Below, one piece after another: positions 8,414 to 15,705 of a stretch of 30,140 nt of DNA. The stretch comes from Pseudomonadota bacterium (GTDB lineage: Bacteria; Pseudomonadota; Alphaproteobacteria; Caulobacterales; Caulobacteraceae). The position numbers and the translations under genes were made by a program. The DNA lies in NCBI GenBank assembly GCA_023445705.1, contig JAEXKM010000294.1, forward strand, positions 1-30,140, in the 5' to 3' direction. Numbering within the stretch: the first letter of the stretch is position 1; each line of letters begins with the position of its first letter. The notes under the pieces are model-generated. The model saw nothing but the letters and a program-made list of their open reading frames with translations. It was not told where the DNA came from and searched no databases.

Positions 8414-9143
8414 CGTCGAGACGATCGAGCGGGCCACCGTCGCGGCGGTGGCGCCGCGCGAGACGCTGGAGATCGGCGGCTGGCTGGTCGCCCTCGACCC
8501 TGGGACCATTCGCCGGGCTGGCAGCGCCGTTCCCCTGAGCCATGATCTAGAACCCGACGTCGAGATCCTGGACGCCATCGAGGCCGCCTATGGCGAGCGC
8601 GGCCTTGCTCCGGCTTTCCGTATCGCTGACGCGCCAGGTCTCCAGGGCGTGCGTGAAGAGCTGACGCGGCGGGGCTATCGGTCCGAGCAGCCGACCCTGG
8701 TGAAGATCGGAAACGCCGCCGGCATGATCGCCGCCGCGCGCGGCGAACCGGCCCCTGTGGCGGCCGCGCCGGACGCCGGCTGGGCGCAGGTGTTCACCAG
8801 CGAGGGGTTCGATCCCGCTGATGGCGCAAGCAGGGTTGCAGCGCTCACGCGCTCGCCTGACGCGGTCTATGGCGGCGTCGCGCAGGGCGGCCGGACGCTG
8901 GCCGTCGGCGCGGCGGCCTTCGGCCACGGCTGGGCCAGCGTGCACGGCATGCGCACCGACAAGGCGCGGCGAGGCGAGGGGCTGGCCGGCCGCGTCCTGG
9001 CGGGCCTTGCGCACGCCGCCCAGGGCCGCGGGATCGAGCACGTCTTCCTGCAGGTCGAAGAGGCCAATGAAGGCGCCCGCAGCCTCTATCGGCGGTGCGG
9101 CTTCCAGCGCGCCTGGCGCTATCTCTACTGGAGCAAGGGCTGA
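8400..9143 (+). CDS. GNAT-family N-acetyltransferase (two-lobed)
   Basis: A 247-residue protein. The C-terminal half (about 125-247) is a standard GNAT fold with acetyl-CoA loop RTDKARRGEGLAGRVL and the closing strand ANEGARSLYRRCGFQRAWRYLYW. The N-terminal half contains LEIGGWLVALD and RRAGSAVPL, which resemble the first lobe of tandem-GNAT proteins in which the first copy is degenerate. The acceptor substrate is unknown. The start is GTG at 8400, inside the last codons of smpB, indicating coupling to the dapA-smpB unit. It is convergent with the uracil-DNA glycosylase, with one base between the two stops. Confidence 0.85.
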   Translation: MTRADVETIERATVAAVAPRETLEIGGWLVALDPGTIRRAGSAVPLSHDLEPDVEILDAIEAAYGERGLAPAFRIADAPGLQGVREELTRRGYRSEQPTLVKIGNAAGMIAAARGEPAPVAAAPDAGWAQVFTSEGFDPADGASRVAALTRSPDAVYGGVAQGGRTLAVGAAAFGHGWASVHGMRTDKARRGEGLAGRVLAGLAHAAQGRGIEHVFLQVEEANEGARSLYRRCGFQRAWRYLYWSKG

Positions 9144-9144
9144 G

Positions 9145-9792
9145 CTAGCCGTCCAGCAGCTCCCGGGCCCTGCGGAACACCTGCTCGAACATCTCGGCCG
9201 TGAGCCGCCCGGTGTTCGTGTTGAGCCGCGAGCAATGATAGCTGTTGAGGATTACGTAGGGGCCGGCCTGGAACTCGGTTCCGTGGCCCGGGATGCCTGC
9301 GGAGGCCTTGAGGCCCAGGGCTTTCAGTACGTTCCTGCGCGAAACGTCGCCCAGGGTGACGATGACCTTCAGGTTGGGCAGGTCTTCCAACCGCTTCGTC
9401 AGGAACGGGCGGCAGGTGTTCTCCTCGCTGGTCTCCGGCTTGTTGCCGGGCGGGGCGCAGCGCACCGCATTCGTGACCATGCAGTCCGTGAGCTCCAGCC
9501 CATCGTCCGTGCGCGCATCGAACTTGCCGTTGGCGAAGCCGGTCTTGGTCAGGGTGTCGTAGAGCATCCACCCGGCGTGGTCGCCGGTGAACGGGCGCCC
9601 GGTGCGATTCGCGCCGGTGCGCCCAGGCGCCAGGCCGGCGACCAGCAGCCGCGCGGCCGGATCGCCGAACGACGGGGCAGGGCCGTTCCACCAGTCGGGA
9701 TTCTGCGCCGCGTTCGCCTGGCGATAGGCCACCAGCCGCGGGCAAAGCGGGCAGTCACGGGGCGGTTCGGCGCCCCAAAGCTCAACGGACAT
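9145..9792 (-). CDS. Uracil-DNA glycosylase, family 5 (UDGb type)
   Basis: A 215-residue DNA repair enzyme that excises uracil (family 5 members also remove hypoxanthine) from DNA. Four cysteines positioned for a [4Fe-4S] cluster are seen: Cys14 and Cys17 (CPLC), Cys112 and Cys127. Motif A is GLAPGRTGANRTGRPFTGD (53-71); it lacks the catalytic acid of families 1 and 4, as expected for family 5. Motif B is SYHCSRLNTNTGRLT, again the family 5 form. The ATG (9790-9792) overlaps the stop of the upstream NYN gene (ATGA), so the two form an operon. Assignment to family 5 rather than 4 rests on these two motifs. Confidence 0.9.
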   Translation of the reverse strand: MSVELWGAEPPRDCPLCPRLVAYRQANAAQNPDWWNGPAPSFGDPAARLLVAGLAPGRTGANRTGRPFTGDHAGWMLYDTLTKTGFANGKFDARTDDGLELTDCMVTNAVRCAPPGNKPETSEENTCRPFLTKRLEDLPNLKVIVTLGDVSRRNVLKALGLKASAGIPGHGTEFQAGPYVILNSYHCSRLNTNTGRLTAEMFEQVFRRARELLDG

Positions 9793-10394
9793 CAGAGATC
9801 GGCGTCGACGTCGTGGCCATGCTCGTCGCGGGCGGCGCGGCTTTCCTGGATGAACCGCGGGAGGCGCGAAGGCCGTCCGATGATGTCGGCCAGGTCCGCC
9901 AGGTCCACGAAGTTGTCCGCCTGCCGGCGCAGGTCGTCCGAGGCCATGGGCGGTTGCGACTTCACGGTCGAGACGACGGTCACCCGCGATCCGCGGCGCT
10001 GCACGGCCTCGACCAGAACCCGGAAGTCCCCGTCGCCGGAGAACAGCACCAGGTGGTCGGCGTGCTCGGCCATCTCCATCATGTCGACGGCGATCTCGAC
10101 GTCCATGTCGCCGCGCCAGCGCTTGCGGCCCTGCGCGTCGGTGTATTCGCGGGCGGGCTTTGTCACCAGGCGGAAGCCGTTGTAGTCGAGCCAGTCCACC
10201 AGCGGCCGGATGGGCGAATATTCCTGATCCTCGACCAGCGCCGTGTAGTAGTAGGCCCGCACCAGAACGCCGCGCTTGCGGAACTCTTCCAGCAGTTTGC
10301 GATAGTCGATGTCGAAGCCCAGCCCCTTGGCGGCGGAATACAGGTTCGCTCCGTCTATGAAGAGCGCCAGCCTGTCCGTGGGGTAGAAAGTCAT
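9792..10394 (-). CDS. NYN-domain (LabA/DUF88-like) putative nuclease
   Basis: A 200-residue protein of the PIN-like NYN fold, found in RNA-processing and LabA-type proteins. Acidic residues expected in the metal site are visible in LALFIDGANLY (Asp14), GDMDVEIAVDM and LVLFSGDGDF; the C-terminus is charged. A nuclease role is inferred from the fold only. I place the start at the ATG 10392-10394, just before MTFYPTDRLALFIDG; the frame continues upstream to 10472 but that stretch lies over folK. The start codon shares the bases CATG with a possible folK start on the other strand. Its stop overlaps the glycosylase start, so it is the first gene of a two-gene unit. Confidence 0.88.
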   Translation of the reverse strand: MTFYPTDRLALFIDGANLYSAAKGLGFDIDYRKLLEEFRKRGVLVRAYYYTALVEDQEYSPIRPLVDWLDYNGFRLVTKPAREYTDAQGRKRWRGDMDVEIAVDMMEMAEHADHLVLFSGDGDFRVLVEAVQRRGSRVTVVSTVKSQPPMASDDLRRQADNFVDLADLADIIGRPSRLPRFIQESRAARDEHGHDVDADL

Positions 10395-10932
10395 GGTTGC
10401 GAATATTCCTGCGAAAATGTCTCTGGGCTTAAAAAATCCGGACGCTACGGCTGTTGTCGCCTTGGGCAGCAATATGGCTGGCGACTATGGCTCGTCCGAA
10501 ACCCTTCTCGAGGTAGCGCTTACTCGTTTCGCGGCGGCGGGATTGCCCATCCTGCGTCGGTCCTCCTGGTGGCGCTCTGCCGCCTGGCCGGACCCGAATA
10601 GTGATGAGTATCGTAATGGAGTCGTCCTTGTCGAGGCTCGCCAGCCTCCTGAAGCGCTCATCCAAACACTGTTCATGCTGGAAGACGAGTTCGGGCGCAC
10701 GAGGGGCGCGCGAAATGCGTCTCGGACGCTCGATCTGGACCTGATCGCTCATGGTCGAATCGTCTCCGACGACCCGGCCCTGACCCTTCCTCACCCCCGC
10801 GCCCACGAACGCCTCTTCGTCATGGGGCCGCTGGCCGAGATCGCCCCCGACTGGCGCCATCCGGTCCTGGGCAAGACCGCTGCGGAGCTGGCCGGTCTGG
10901 CTCCCGTGGGACGGGACGCGCGTCCCGTCTGA
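10393..10932 (+). CDS. folK: 2-amino-4-hydroxy-6-hydroxymethyldihydropteridine diphosphokinase
   Basis: Transfers pyrophosphate from ATP to the pterin in folate synthesis. Family signatures are VVALGSN (N-terminal strand), RNGVVLVEA, EFGRTRGARNASRTLDLDLI (the HPPK signature with its Arg and Asp-x-Asp metal ligands) and LPHPRAHERLFVMGPLAEIAP. The length is 179 residues from the ATG at 10393, or 171 from the in-frame ATG at 10417. The first start overlaps the divergent NYN start codon; the second leaves a 22-base gap but lacks a Shine-Dalgarno. Both leave the catalytic domain intact. FolB and folP are not adjacent. Confidence 0.93.
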   Translation: MVANIPAKMSLGLKNPDATAVVALGSNMAGDYGSSETLLEVALTRFAAAGLPILRRSSWWRSAAWPDPNSDEYRNGVVLVEARQPPEALIQTLFMLEDEFGRTRGARNASRTLDLDLIAHGRIVSDDPALTLPHPRAHERLFVMGPLAEIAPDWRHPVLGKTAAELAGLAPVGRDARPV

Positions 10933-10964
10933 GGCCGCGGCGTTCGCTGCGCTGGTGAGCCGCG

Positions 10965-10991
10965 TTGACGCAACCGGCAGGCGGGTATACG
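10965..10991 (+). promoter_or_regulatory. Candidate promoter upstream of the HAD phosphatase gene
   Basis: TTGACG (10965-10970), an exact match to the Caulobacter -35 consensus TTGACG(C/G), is followed after 15 bases by TATACG (10986-10991). The start of transcription would fall about 25-30 bases before the TTG start codon of the HAD gene. The spacing is short for a classical sigma-70 promoter but close to what Caulobacter promoters use. Found by eye. Confidence 0.4.
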
Positions 10992-11025
10992 GGCCGGCCC
11001 CTTCTGAAACGCGGGAGCCCGGACC

Positions 11026-11664
11026 TTGGGTTATCGCCTGATCATTTTCGACTTCGACGGGACCTTGGCCGACAGCGCCGCCTGGTTCGCCGGCACGCTG
11101 AACGGCGTGGCCCGCCGCTACGGCTTCCGGCAGATCGACGTCGCCGAAATGGCGCAGCTCCGCAGCCAGCCGAGCCGCGAGATCATGCGCCGCCTGGGCC
11201 TGCGCCCATGGAAGCTGCCGTTCATCGCCGCCCACATGCGCAAGCTTGCGGCCGAGGCGGCCAGTTCGATCACCTTGTTTCCCGGCGTCGCCGACATGCT
11301 GCGCCGGCTGGCGGGCAGGGGCGTGAAGCTCGCAATCGTCAGCTCCAACAGCGAGGCGACCGTGCGCAAGGTCCTCGGCCCGGACCTGGCCGGCCTGGTG
11401 ACCCACTACGGCTGCGGCGCGTCGGTCTTCGGCAAGGCGGCCAAGTTCCGCGAGATCATCCGTAAGTCCTCCATCGCCGAGGCTGACGTCCTCAGCGTCG
11501 GCGACGAGGTTCGCGACATCGAAGCCGCCCGCAAGGTGCGCCTGGCGACCGGCGCGGTGACTTGGGGGTACGCCACGGCCGAGATCCTGCGGGCCCAACG
11601 CCCGAGCGCATTGTTCGAAACCACCGACGACGTGCTGCGGGAAGCTGGCCTCTGCGGCATCTGA
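11026..11664 (+). CDS. HAD-superfamily hydrolase (phosphoglycolate-phosphatase-like)
   Basis: A 212-residue cytoplasmic phosphatase. All four HAD motifs are present: nucleophile motif IIFDFDGTLADS (Asp9, Asp11), motif II IVSSNSE, motif III Lys in FGKAAKF, and motif IV SVGDEVRDIEAA. A helical cap lies between motifs I and II (about 15-85), as in subclass IA phosphatases such as Gph. The substrate is not identifiable. The start is TTG at 11026, with GGGAG (11013-11017) 8 bases upstream; no in-frame ATG or GTG precedes it. Confidence 0.88.
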   Translation: MGYRLIIFDFDGTLADSAAWFAGTLNGVARRYGFRQIDVAEMAQLRSQPSREIMRRLGLRPWKLPFIAAHMRKLAAEAASSITLFPGVADMLRRLAGRGVKLAIVSSNSEATVRKVLGPDLAGLVTHYGCGASVFGKAAKFREIIRKSSIAEADVLSVGDEVRDIEAARKVRLATGAVTWGYATAEILRAQRPSALFETTDDVLREAGLCGI

Positions 11665-11689
11665 ACGAGCGGCCTCCTGGCTTGCGGCG

Positions 11690-11718
11690 TTGCACAATCG
11701 CGCCGAACTCTCTATTTT
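11690..11718 (+). promoter_or_regulatory. Candidate sigma-70-type promoter for rpoZ (and rsh)
   Basis: TTGCAC (11690-11695) and TATTTT (11713-11718) are separated by exactly 17 bases and lie in a locally A+T-rich patch between the HAD stop and rpoZ. Transcription would start near 11725, giving a leader of about 24 bases with GAGGA 6 bases before the rpoZ ATG. By position it would also serve rsh. Confidence 0.5.
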
Positions 11719-11748
11719 GTACGGTTCTACCGCCCTTCTGAGGATTAC

Positions 11749-12108
11749 ATGGCCCGCGTCACCGTCGAAGATTGCGTCGAGAAGGTTCCCAACCGCTTCA
11801 GCCTGGTTCTGCTGGCGGCTCATCGCGCCCGTGGCATTTCGGCTGGCGCGCAGCTCATGGTCGATCGGGACAACGACAAGAACCCGGTCGTCGCCCTGCG
11901 CGAGATCGCCGACGACGTGGTGGACGCGGACGACCTTCGTGAAAACCTGATCGGCACCCTGCAGCGGGTCGATGAGCGTTCGGAAGCCGAGGAAGAGGCC
12001 GAAACCCTCGCCCTGCTGGCCGATCCGACCCACATGCAGATGAGCGAGCTGGAACTGGTTCGCGCGCTGCAAAGCGACCGTGACGGCGGCCAGGAGGAGC
12101 GGTACTGA
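11749..12108 (+). CDS. rpoZ: DNA-directed RNA polymerase omega subunit
   Basis: A 119-residue subunit that helps assemble the beta' subunit and, in proteobacteria, contributes to ppGpp binding on RNA polymerase. The conserved N-terminal core MARVTVEDCVEKVPNRFSLV and LLAAHRARGISAG is clear, followed by NPVVALREIAD; the acidic C-terminal third (VDERSEAEEEAETLALL) is the variable tail seen in alphaproteobacteria. GAGGA precedes the ATG. Its neighbour rsh makes ppGpp, a pairing conserved in many proteobacteria. Its last codons contain AGGAGGAG, which may serve as the ribosome site for rsh. Confidence 0.96.
   Translation: MARVTVEDCVEKVPNRFSLVLLAAHRARGISAGAQLMVDRDNDKNPVVALREIADDVVDADDLRENLIGTLQRVDERSEAEEEAETLALLADPTHMQMSELELVRALQSDRDGGQEERY
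12092..12107 (+). promoter_or_regulatory. Strong Shine-Dalgarno with possible CTG start for rsh
   Basis: AGGAGGAG (12092-12099) lies 5 bases before CTG (12105-12107), which overlaps the rpoZ stop (CTGA). From this CTG the frame is open for 32 codons and joins the rsh ATG at 12201 in frame. By contrast the ATG at 12201 has no recognisable Shine-Dalgarno. This may be the real or an alternative rsh start; homologues usually begin near the ATG. Confidence 0.4.
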
Positions 12109-12200
12109 GCCCCGAAGGCGCAGACCCTCTCACTGTCACGGCGGCGTCCGAAACCCCCGCCGAAAAATTCGATGCGCCGGTCGCCAGGTCGCGACCAAAG

Positions 12201-14369
12201 ATGCTTCGCCAGTACGAGCTGATCGAGAAGGTCCGCTCCTACGACCCCACCGCCGACGAGGCGATGCTGAACCGCGCCTATGTGTACGCCATGCGAATGC
12301 ATGGCTCGCAGAAGCGGGCGTCCGGCGATCCCTATTTCGCCCATCCGATCGAGGTGGCGGGCATCCTGACCGATTATCGGCTGGACACCGCCACCATCGT
12401 CACAGCCCTGCTGCACGACGTGATCGAGGACACCTCGGCCACGCCCGACGATATCCGCGGCCTGTTCGGACCCGAGATCACCGAGCTGGTGGAAGGGGTC
12501 ACCAAGCTCACCAAGCTGGAACTGAACAGCGAGCACACCAAGCAGGCCGAGAACCTGCGCAAGTTCATCCTGGCGATTTCCAAGGATGTGCGGGTGCTGA
12601 TGGTCAAGCTGGCCGACCGTCTGCACAACATGCGGACGCTCCAGTACATCAAGAGCCCGGCCAAGCGCGAACGCATCGCCCGCGAGACCCTGGACATCTA
12701 CGCGCCGCTGGCTCGGTCCATCGGCTGTCACCGCATCTGTTCGGAACTCGAGGAGCTCGCCTTTGAGCATCTGAACCCGGTGGCGCGCGACGCCATCGGC
12801 CGCCGCCTCGAGGCTCTGCGCAATGAGCAGGGCAAGGCGGTCGCAGTGGTCTCCGGCGAAATCGCCGCCAGGCTGGAAGCCGCCGGTATCGCCGCCCGCG
12901 TCTTCGGTCGCGAGAAGCATCCCTATTCGATCTGGCGTAAGCTTCAGCGCAAATCGATTGGTTTTTCTCAGCTTTCCGACATTTACGCCTTCCGCGTGAT
13001 CGTCGACAGCGAGACGGACTGCTATGCCGCCCTCGGCGTGATCCATCGCGCGTGGCCGAGCGTGCCAGAGCGCTTCAAGGACTTCATCTCGACGCCGAAG
13101 CGGAACAACTACCGCTCTCTGCATACGACCGTGGTCGGCCCCAAGGGCATGCGGATCGAAATGCAGATCCGCACCGAAACCATGGACCGGATCGCCGAGG
13201 ATGGCGTGGCGGCCCACTGGCGCTACAAGAATTCGTCCTACGGCTTCGATCCGGAGGCCCAGGCCGCCGGCGGCGGCCGCGATCCGCTGGTGAACCTGCG
13301 CCACCTAGTGCAGGTGCTGGAGCACGGCGGCGATGTCGAGGAACTGGTCGAGCACGCCAAGCTCGAGATGTACCTCGACCAGGTGTTCGTCTTCACTCCG
13401 AAGGGCAAGCTCGTCAGCCTCCCGCGCGGGGCCATGCCGCTGGACTTCGCCTACGCGGTCCACACCGATGTCGGCGACACCTGCATTGGTGTGAAAATCA
13501 ACGGTGAACTCAAGCCGTTACGGACGACTCTTCAGAATGGCGATGTGGTGGAGGTGATCCGCGGCGCCAAGCCTGTGGTGCCTCCGGACTGGCGCTCGCT
13601 GACCGTCACAGGCCGGGCGCGCTCGGCGATCTGCCGCCACATCCGCCAGACGGAAAAGGAAGAGTTTGTCCGTCTCGGCACCGCGACCATCGACCAGACC
13701 TTCGAACGGGCGGGCAAGTCGCGGAAGGAAGTGCTGCTCAAGCCGTCGCTGGAGCGCTTCGCGGTCGCTACCGAGGAGGATCTCTTCGAACTGGTCGGGC
13801 GTGGGCGCATCTCTCCGACCCAGGTGTTGGACGTCATCTTCCCTGGCCTGAAGGCCTCCGAGCGGGACGCCGCTGCGGCCACCCGCCGGATCGAAGGCGG
13901 TAAGGGCGCTCGCCTCTATGTGCGCGGCGGCGGCCTGACCCCGGGCGTCTCTCTGAATTTTGGCCAGTGCTGCACGCCGGTGCCGGGCGACCGCATCGTC
14001 GGCATTCTCGAGCCCGACGGCACGGGCCTGACCATCCACACCATCGACTGCGCGCGCCTGGCCGAATTCGAAGACCGCGAAGAACTCTGGCGCGACCTGC
14101 AATGGACGCCCGAGGCCGAGCGGAACACGGTGACGCTGTCCAAGCTGACGGCGACCATTCGCAACGCGCCGGGAGTTCTGGGCCAGGCCTGCACGGCGAT
14201 CGGCGAGGCCGGCGGCAATATCGTCAATCTACGGATGCATCGCCGACAATCGGATTTCTTCGATGTCGACTTCGATGTCGAGGTGAAGGACGCGCGGCAC
14301 CTGACCCACATCGCCGCGGCGCTGCGGGCCTATCCCAGCATCGAGACCGTGGATCGGGCTAAGGGCTGA
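12201..14369 (+). CDS. rsh: Bifunctional (p)ppGpp synthetase/hydrolase (RelA/SpoT homologue)
   Basis: Synthesises and degrades the stringent-response alarmone (p)ppGpp. From the ATG the protein has 722 residues. The N-terminal HD hydrolase is intact: His48 (PYFAHPIEVA), His72-Asp73 (ALLHDVIEDT) and Asp139 (KLADRLHNMRT). The synthetase follows with RKSIGFSQLSDIYAFRVIV, STPKRNNYRSLHTTVVGP and EMQIRTETMDRIAEDG. Then come TGS (DQVFVFTPKGKLVSLPRGA), the Cys pair in GQCCTPVPGDRI of the zinc-finger/CC domain, and a C-terminal ACT domain (APGVLGQACTAIGEAGGNIV). Both active sites appear functional, as for the single Rsh (SpoT) of Caulobacter. A CTG start 96 bases upstream with a strong ribosome site would add 32 residues. 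It follows rpoZ and ends at a strong hairpin. Confidence 0.96.
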   Translation: MLRQYELIEKVRSYDPTADEAMLNRAYVYAMRMHGSQKRASGDPYFAHPIEVAGILTDYRLDTATIVTALLHDVIEDTSATPDDIRGLFGPEITELVEGVTKLTKLELNSEHTKQAENLRKFILAISKDVRVLMVKLADRLHNMRTLQYIKSPAKRERIARETLDIYAPLARSIGCHRICSELEELAFEHLNPVARDAIGRRLEALRNEQGKAVAVVSGEIAARLEAAGIAARVFGREKHPYSIWRKLQRKSIGFSQLSDIYAFRVIVDSETDCYAALGVIHRAWPSVPERFKDFISTPKRNNYRSLHTTVVGPKGMRIEMQIRTETMDRIAEDGVAAHWRYKNSSYGFDPEAQAAGGGRDPLVNLRHLVQVLEHGGDVEELVEHAKLEMYLDQVFVFTPKGKLVSLPRGAMPLDFAYAVHTDVGDTCIGVKINGELKPLRTTLQNGDVVEVIRGAKPVVPPDWRSLTVTGRARSAICRHIRQTEKEEFVRLGTATIDQTFERAGKSRKEVLLKPSLERFAVATEEDLFELVGRGRISPTQVLDVIFPGLKASERDAAAATRRIEGGKGARLYVRGGGLTPGVSLNFGQCCTPVPGDRIVGILEPDGTGLTIHTIDCARLAEFEDREELWRDLQWTPEAERNTVTLSKLTATIRNAPGVLGQACTAIGEAGGNIVNLRMHRRQSDFFDVDFDVEVKDARHLTHIAAALRAYPSIETVDRAKG

Positions 14370-14378
14370 ACCTCGCGA

Positions 14379-14412
14379 CTCCCGGCGTCGGCCAAGGGCC
14401 GAAGGCCGGGAG
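14379..14412. terminator. Strong hairpin between convergent rsh and CBS genes
   Basis: An 8-base outer stem (CTCCCGGC 14379-14386 with GCCGGGAG 14405-14412) encloses a 6-base inner stem (TCGGCC 14388-14393 with GGCCGA 14397-14402) and an AAG loop. It lies 10 bases after the rsh stop and 13 bases from the stop of the opposing gene, so it probably ends transcription from both sides. No U-tract follows on either strand, so the mechanism is uncertain. Confidence 0.55.
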
Positions 14413-14425
14413 CAGAAGGAGCTTG

Positions 14426-14863
14426 CTAGTGGATCGTCTGGGAATGCTCGCCGCCGGGCCGCGAGATGCCGCCGAGAGCTTCGCCGGTGCGCGCCTCTTG
14501 GCTGACCGAGGCTAGGTCGGCGAGCGAGACGATCCCGACCAGCCGCTTCTCGCGGTTCAGCACCGGCAGTCGGCGGACCTGAATATCGCTCATGTTCTGC
14601 AGTACGGCTTCGCTGTCGTCGTCTTCGTAGCAGTAGCGGACTTCGTGGCTCATCACGTCGCCGACCTTGGCCTCCGGGCCCTTGTCGCAAGCGACGCCGC
14701 GAACGGCGATGTCCCGGTCTGTGATCATCCCGACCAGCCGATCCCCTTCGCTGACCGGAAGTATGCCGGCGTCGAGCTCGGCCATCATGCGGGCGGCGTC
14801 CCTTAGGGTTTCGCCGGGATTGGCCATCTTCACGTTGCGGGTCATGCAATCGCTAACCTTCAT
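14426..14863 (-). CDS. CBS-domain pair protein
   Basis: A 145-residue stand-alone CBS (Bateman) module. CBS1 spans about residues 1-60 (MKVSDCMTRNVKMANPGET, AGILPVSEGDRLVGMITDRD) and CBS2 about 70-130 (VGDVMSHEVRYCYEDDDSE, RRLPVLNREKRLVGIVSLAD). Such modules bind adenosine nucleotides or related ligands and regulate partner proteins; the partner is unknown. I chose the ATG at 14861-14863 because AAGGAG lies 8 bases upstream on the minus strand; the frame stays open further upstream, but that sequence is arginine-rich and unlike the family. Its upstream neighbour on the same strand is a DUF378 membrane protein. Confidence 0.93.
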   Translation of the reverse strand: MKVSDCMTRNVKMANPGETLRDAARMMAELDAGILPVSEGDRLVGMITDRDIAVRGVACDKGPEAKVGDVMSHEVRYCYEDDDSEAVLQNMSDIQVRRLPVLNREKRLVGIVSLADLASVSQEARTGEALGGISRPGGEHSQTIH

Positions 14864-14958
14864 GGTGCGCGCTCCTTGAACGTAAGAGGAAAGTCCAGGC
14901 CCGCCCGGGGCGGCGGCCTGTGGGCGAAACCGGCGGCGGCGCGGGATGTTCCCGATGC

Positions 14959-15213
14959 CTAGTGGCGCAGGCCCCGATGATGCAGATCGGCTTCGGCGTC
15001 GATCTCGCCGACCCGCACCGACCGGAAGAGCGGCGCCAGCTGCCATAGGGCCGATAATCCGATCAGGCCGTAGACGATTCGAGCGCCTGCGGTTGCGGCT
15101 CCGCCGAAGAGGTTGGCGACGACGTCAGCGCCATAGCCGCCGAAGGCGACGAAACCCCAGTTGAGGCCGCCGATGACCGCTAGGGTCAGGGTGATGAGAT
15201 TGATCCACTTCAT
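14959..15213 (-). CDS. DUF378-family small membrane protein
   Basis: An 84-residue protein with two predicted membrane segments: about 5-25 (INLITLTLAVIGGLNWGFVAF) and about 45-62 (ARIVYGLIGLSALWQLAPLF). The I-x-G-x-NWG-x-V-x-F motif and IVYGLIGLSAL are typical of DUF378. The function is not known; homologues are often induced under stress. It has a very strong Shine-Dalgarno (AAGGAGGAG on the minus strand, 15218-15228 region). The CBS gene starts 95 bases downstream, so the pair may be co-transcribed. Confidence 0.88.
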   Translation of the reverse strand: MKWINLITLTLAVIGGLNWGFVAFGGYGADVVANLFGGAATAGARIVYGLIGLSALWQLAPLFRSVRVGEIDAEADLHHRGLRH

Positions 15214-15328
15214 TGTCTCTCCTCCTTTGGAAGAGGAAGCTTCGCGTCACATCAACCAGAAGCATTGCTCGGCTGTTCCGCCGGCTGCGAACGCGATCAC
15301 GTGAGGGAAGGGGAGCGCTAGAATCAGC

Positions 15329-15359
15329 GAAGCCCGGGGGTCGTGACCCGCCGGGCTTC
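15329..15359. repeat. Hairpin A, terminator-like, with conserved tail
   Basis: GAAGCCCGG (15329-15337) pairs with CCGGGCTTC (15351-15359); an inner GGGT/ACCC stem closes a four-base loop, with one bulged G. It is followed by CTGTCCGA (15360-15367). The same 3' arm and tail recur at hairpin B 187 bases later. No U-tract follows directly, so classical intrinsic termination is uncertain. Confidence 0.6.
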
Positions 15360-15515
15360 CTGTCCGACTATCATTTTCCATTTCTGGATGATTGGTCGGG
15401 CGTGGTTTTCGATTTTCATCTCCAACCGAATAGACAACGGCCGGCCGGCGAACGGGGTTCCGCGGTCAGTCAAATATTTCCAGGGGCGGACGGTCTTTCA
15501 GCGGACCAAACGAAA

Positions 15516-15546
15516 CGAAGCCCAGGAGGGGGGATCCTGGGCTTCG
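15516..15546. repeat. Hairpin B, terminator-like, with conserved tail
   Basis: A perfect 12-base stem, CGAAGCCCAGGA (15516-15527) with TCCTGGGCTTCG (15535-15546), closes a purine loop GGGGGGA. CTGTCCGA follows at 15547-15554, as after hairpin A. It could end a transcript coming from the left or form part of a structured RNA. Confidence 0.65.
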
Positions 15547-15705
15547 CTGTCCGATCGTTCGCGTTTCGGATCGGCGTCCATGTTCGCATTGGACATAGCT
15601 TCAACATCAGTCGCGGCGCCTGGTTCCGGTCGTCGCAGGATTTTTTGCGACCCTGACGGGCAAGCGGCGCCTGACAGTCGCGGGATTCTGACTTCACATG
15701 TCGGG

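Larger units (their letters stand above)
15214..15705. other. 492-base structured intergenic region
   Basis: No protein-coding gene is supported here. A plus-strand frame (15213-15656) and the upstream extension of the amidohydrolase frame have no family-like sequence. The region holds two related hairpins (15329-15359 and 15516-15546), both ending in GGGCTTC and followed by CTGTCCGA, then a dyad CCGATC/GATCGG (about 15551-15575) and a GTCGCA/TGCGAC hairpin (15632-15651). Parts of the stretch between the two hairpins (about 15370-15430) are A+T-rich for this genome. GCTAGAAT (15317-15324), a 7 of 8 match to the Caulobacter -10 box, sits just before the first hairpin. One or more small RNAs or structured leaders are possible. 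Confidence 0.5.

Noticed and set aside
11820..13304. Minus-strand frame of 494 codons over rpoZ and rsh
   Set aside because: Covers two well-identified genes; composition is that of a shadow frame and it has no ribosome site or family motif.
15213..15656. Plus-strand frame of 147 codons in the intergenic region
   Set aside because: No family resemblance, no ribosome site, and it runs through both hairpins.
15343..15705. Upstream extension of the amidohydrolase frame
   Set aside because: The signal peptide starts at ATG 15706; upstream codons cross the hairpins and do not look coding.
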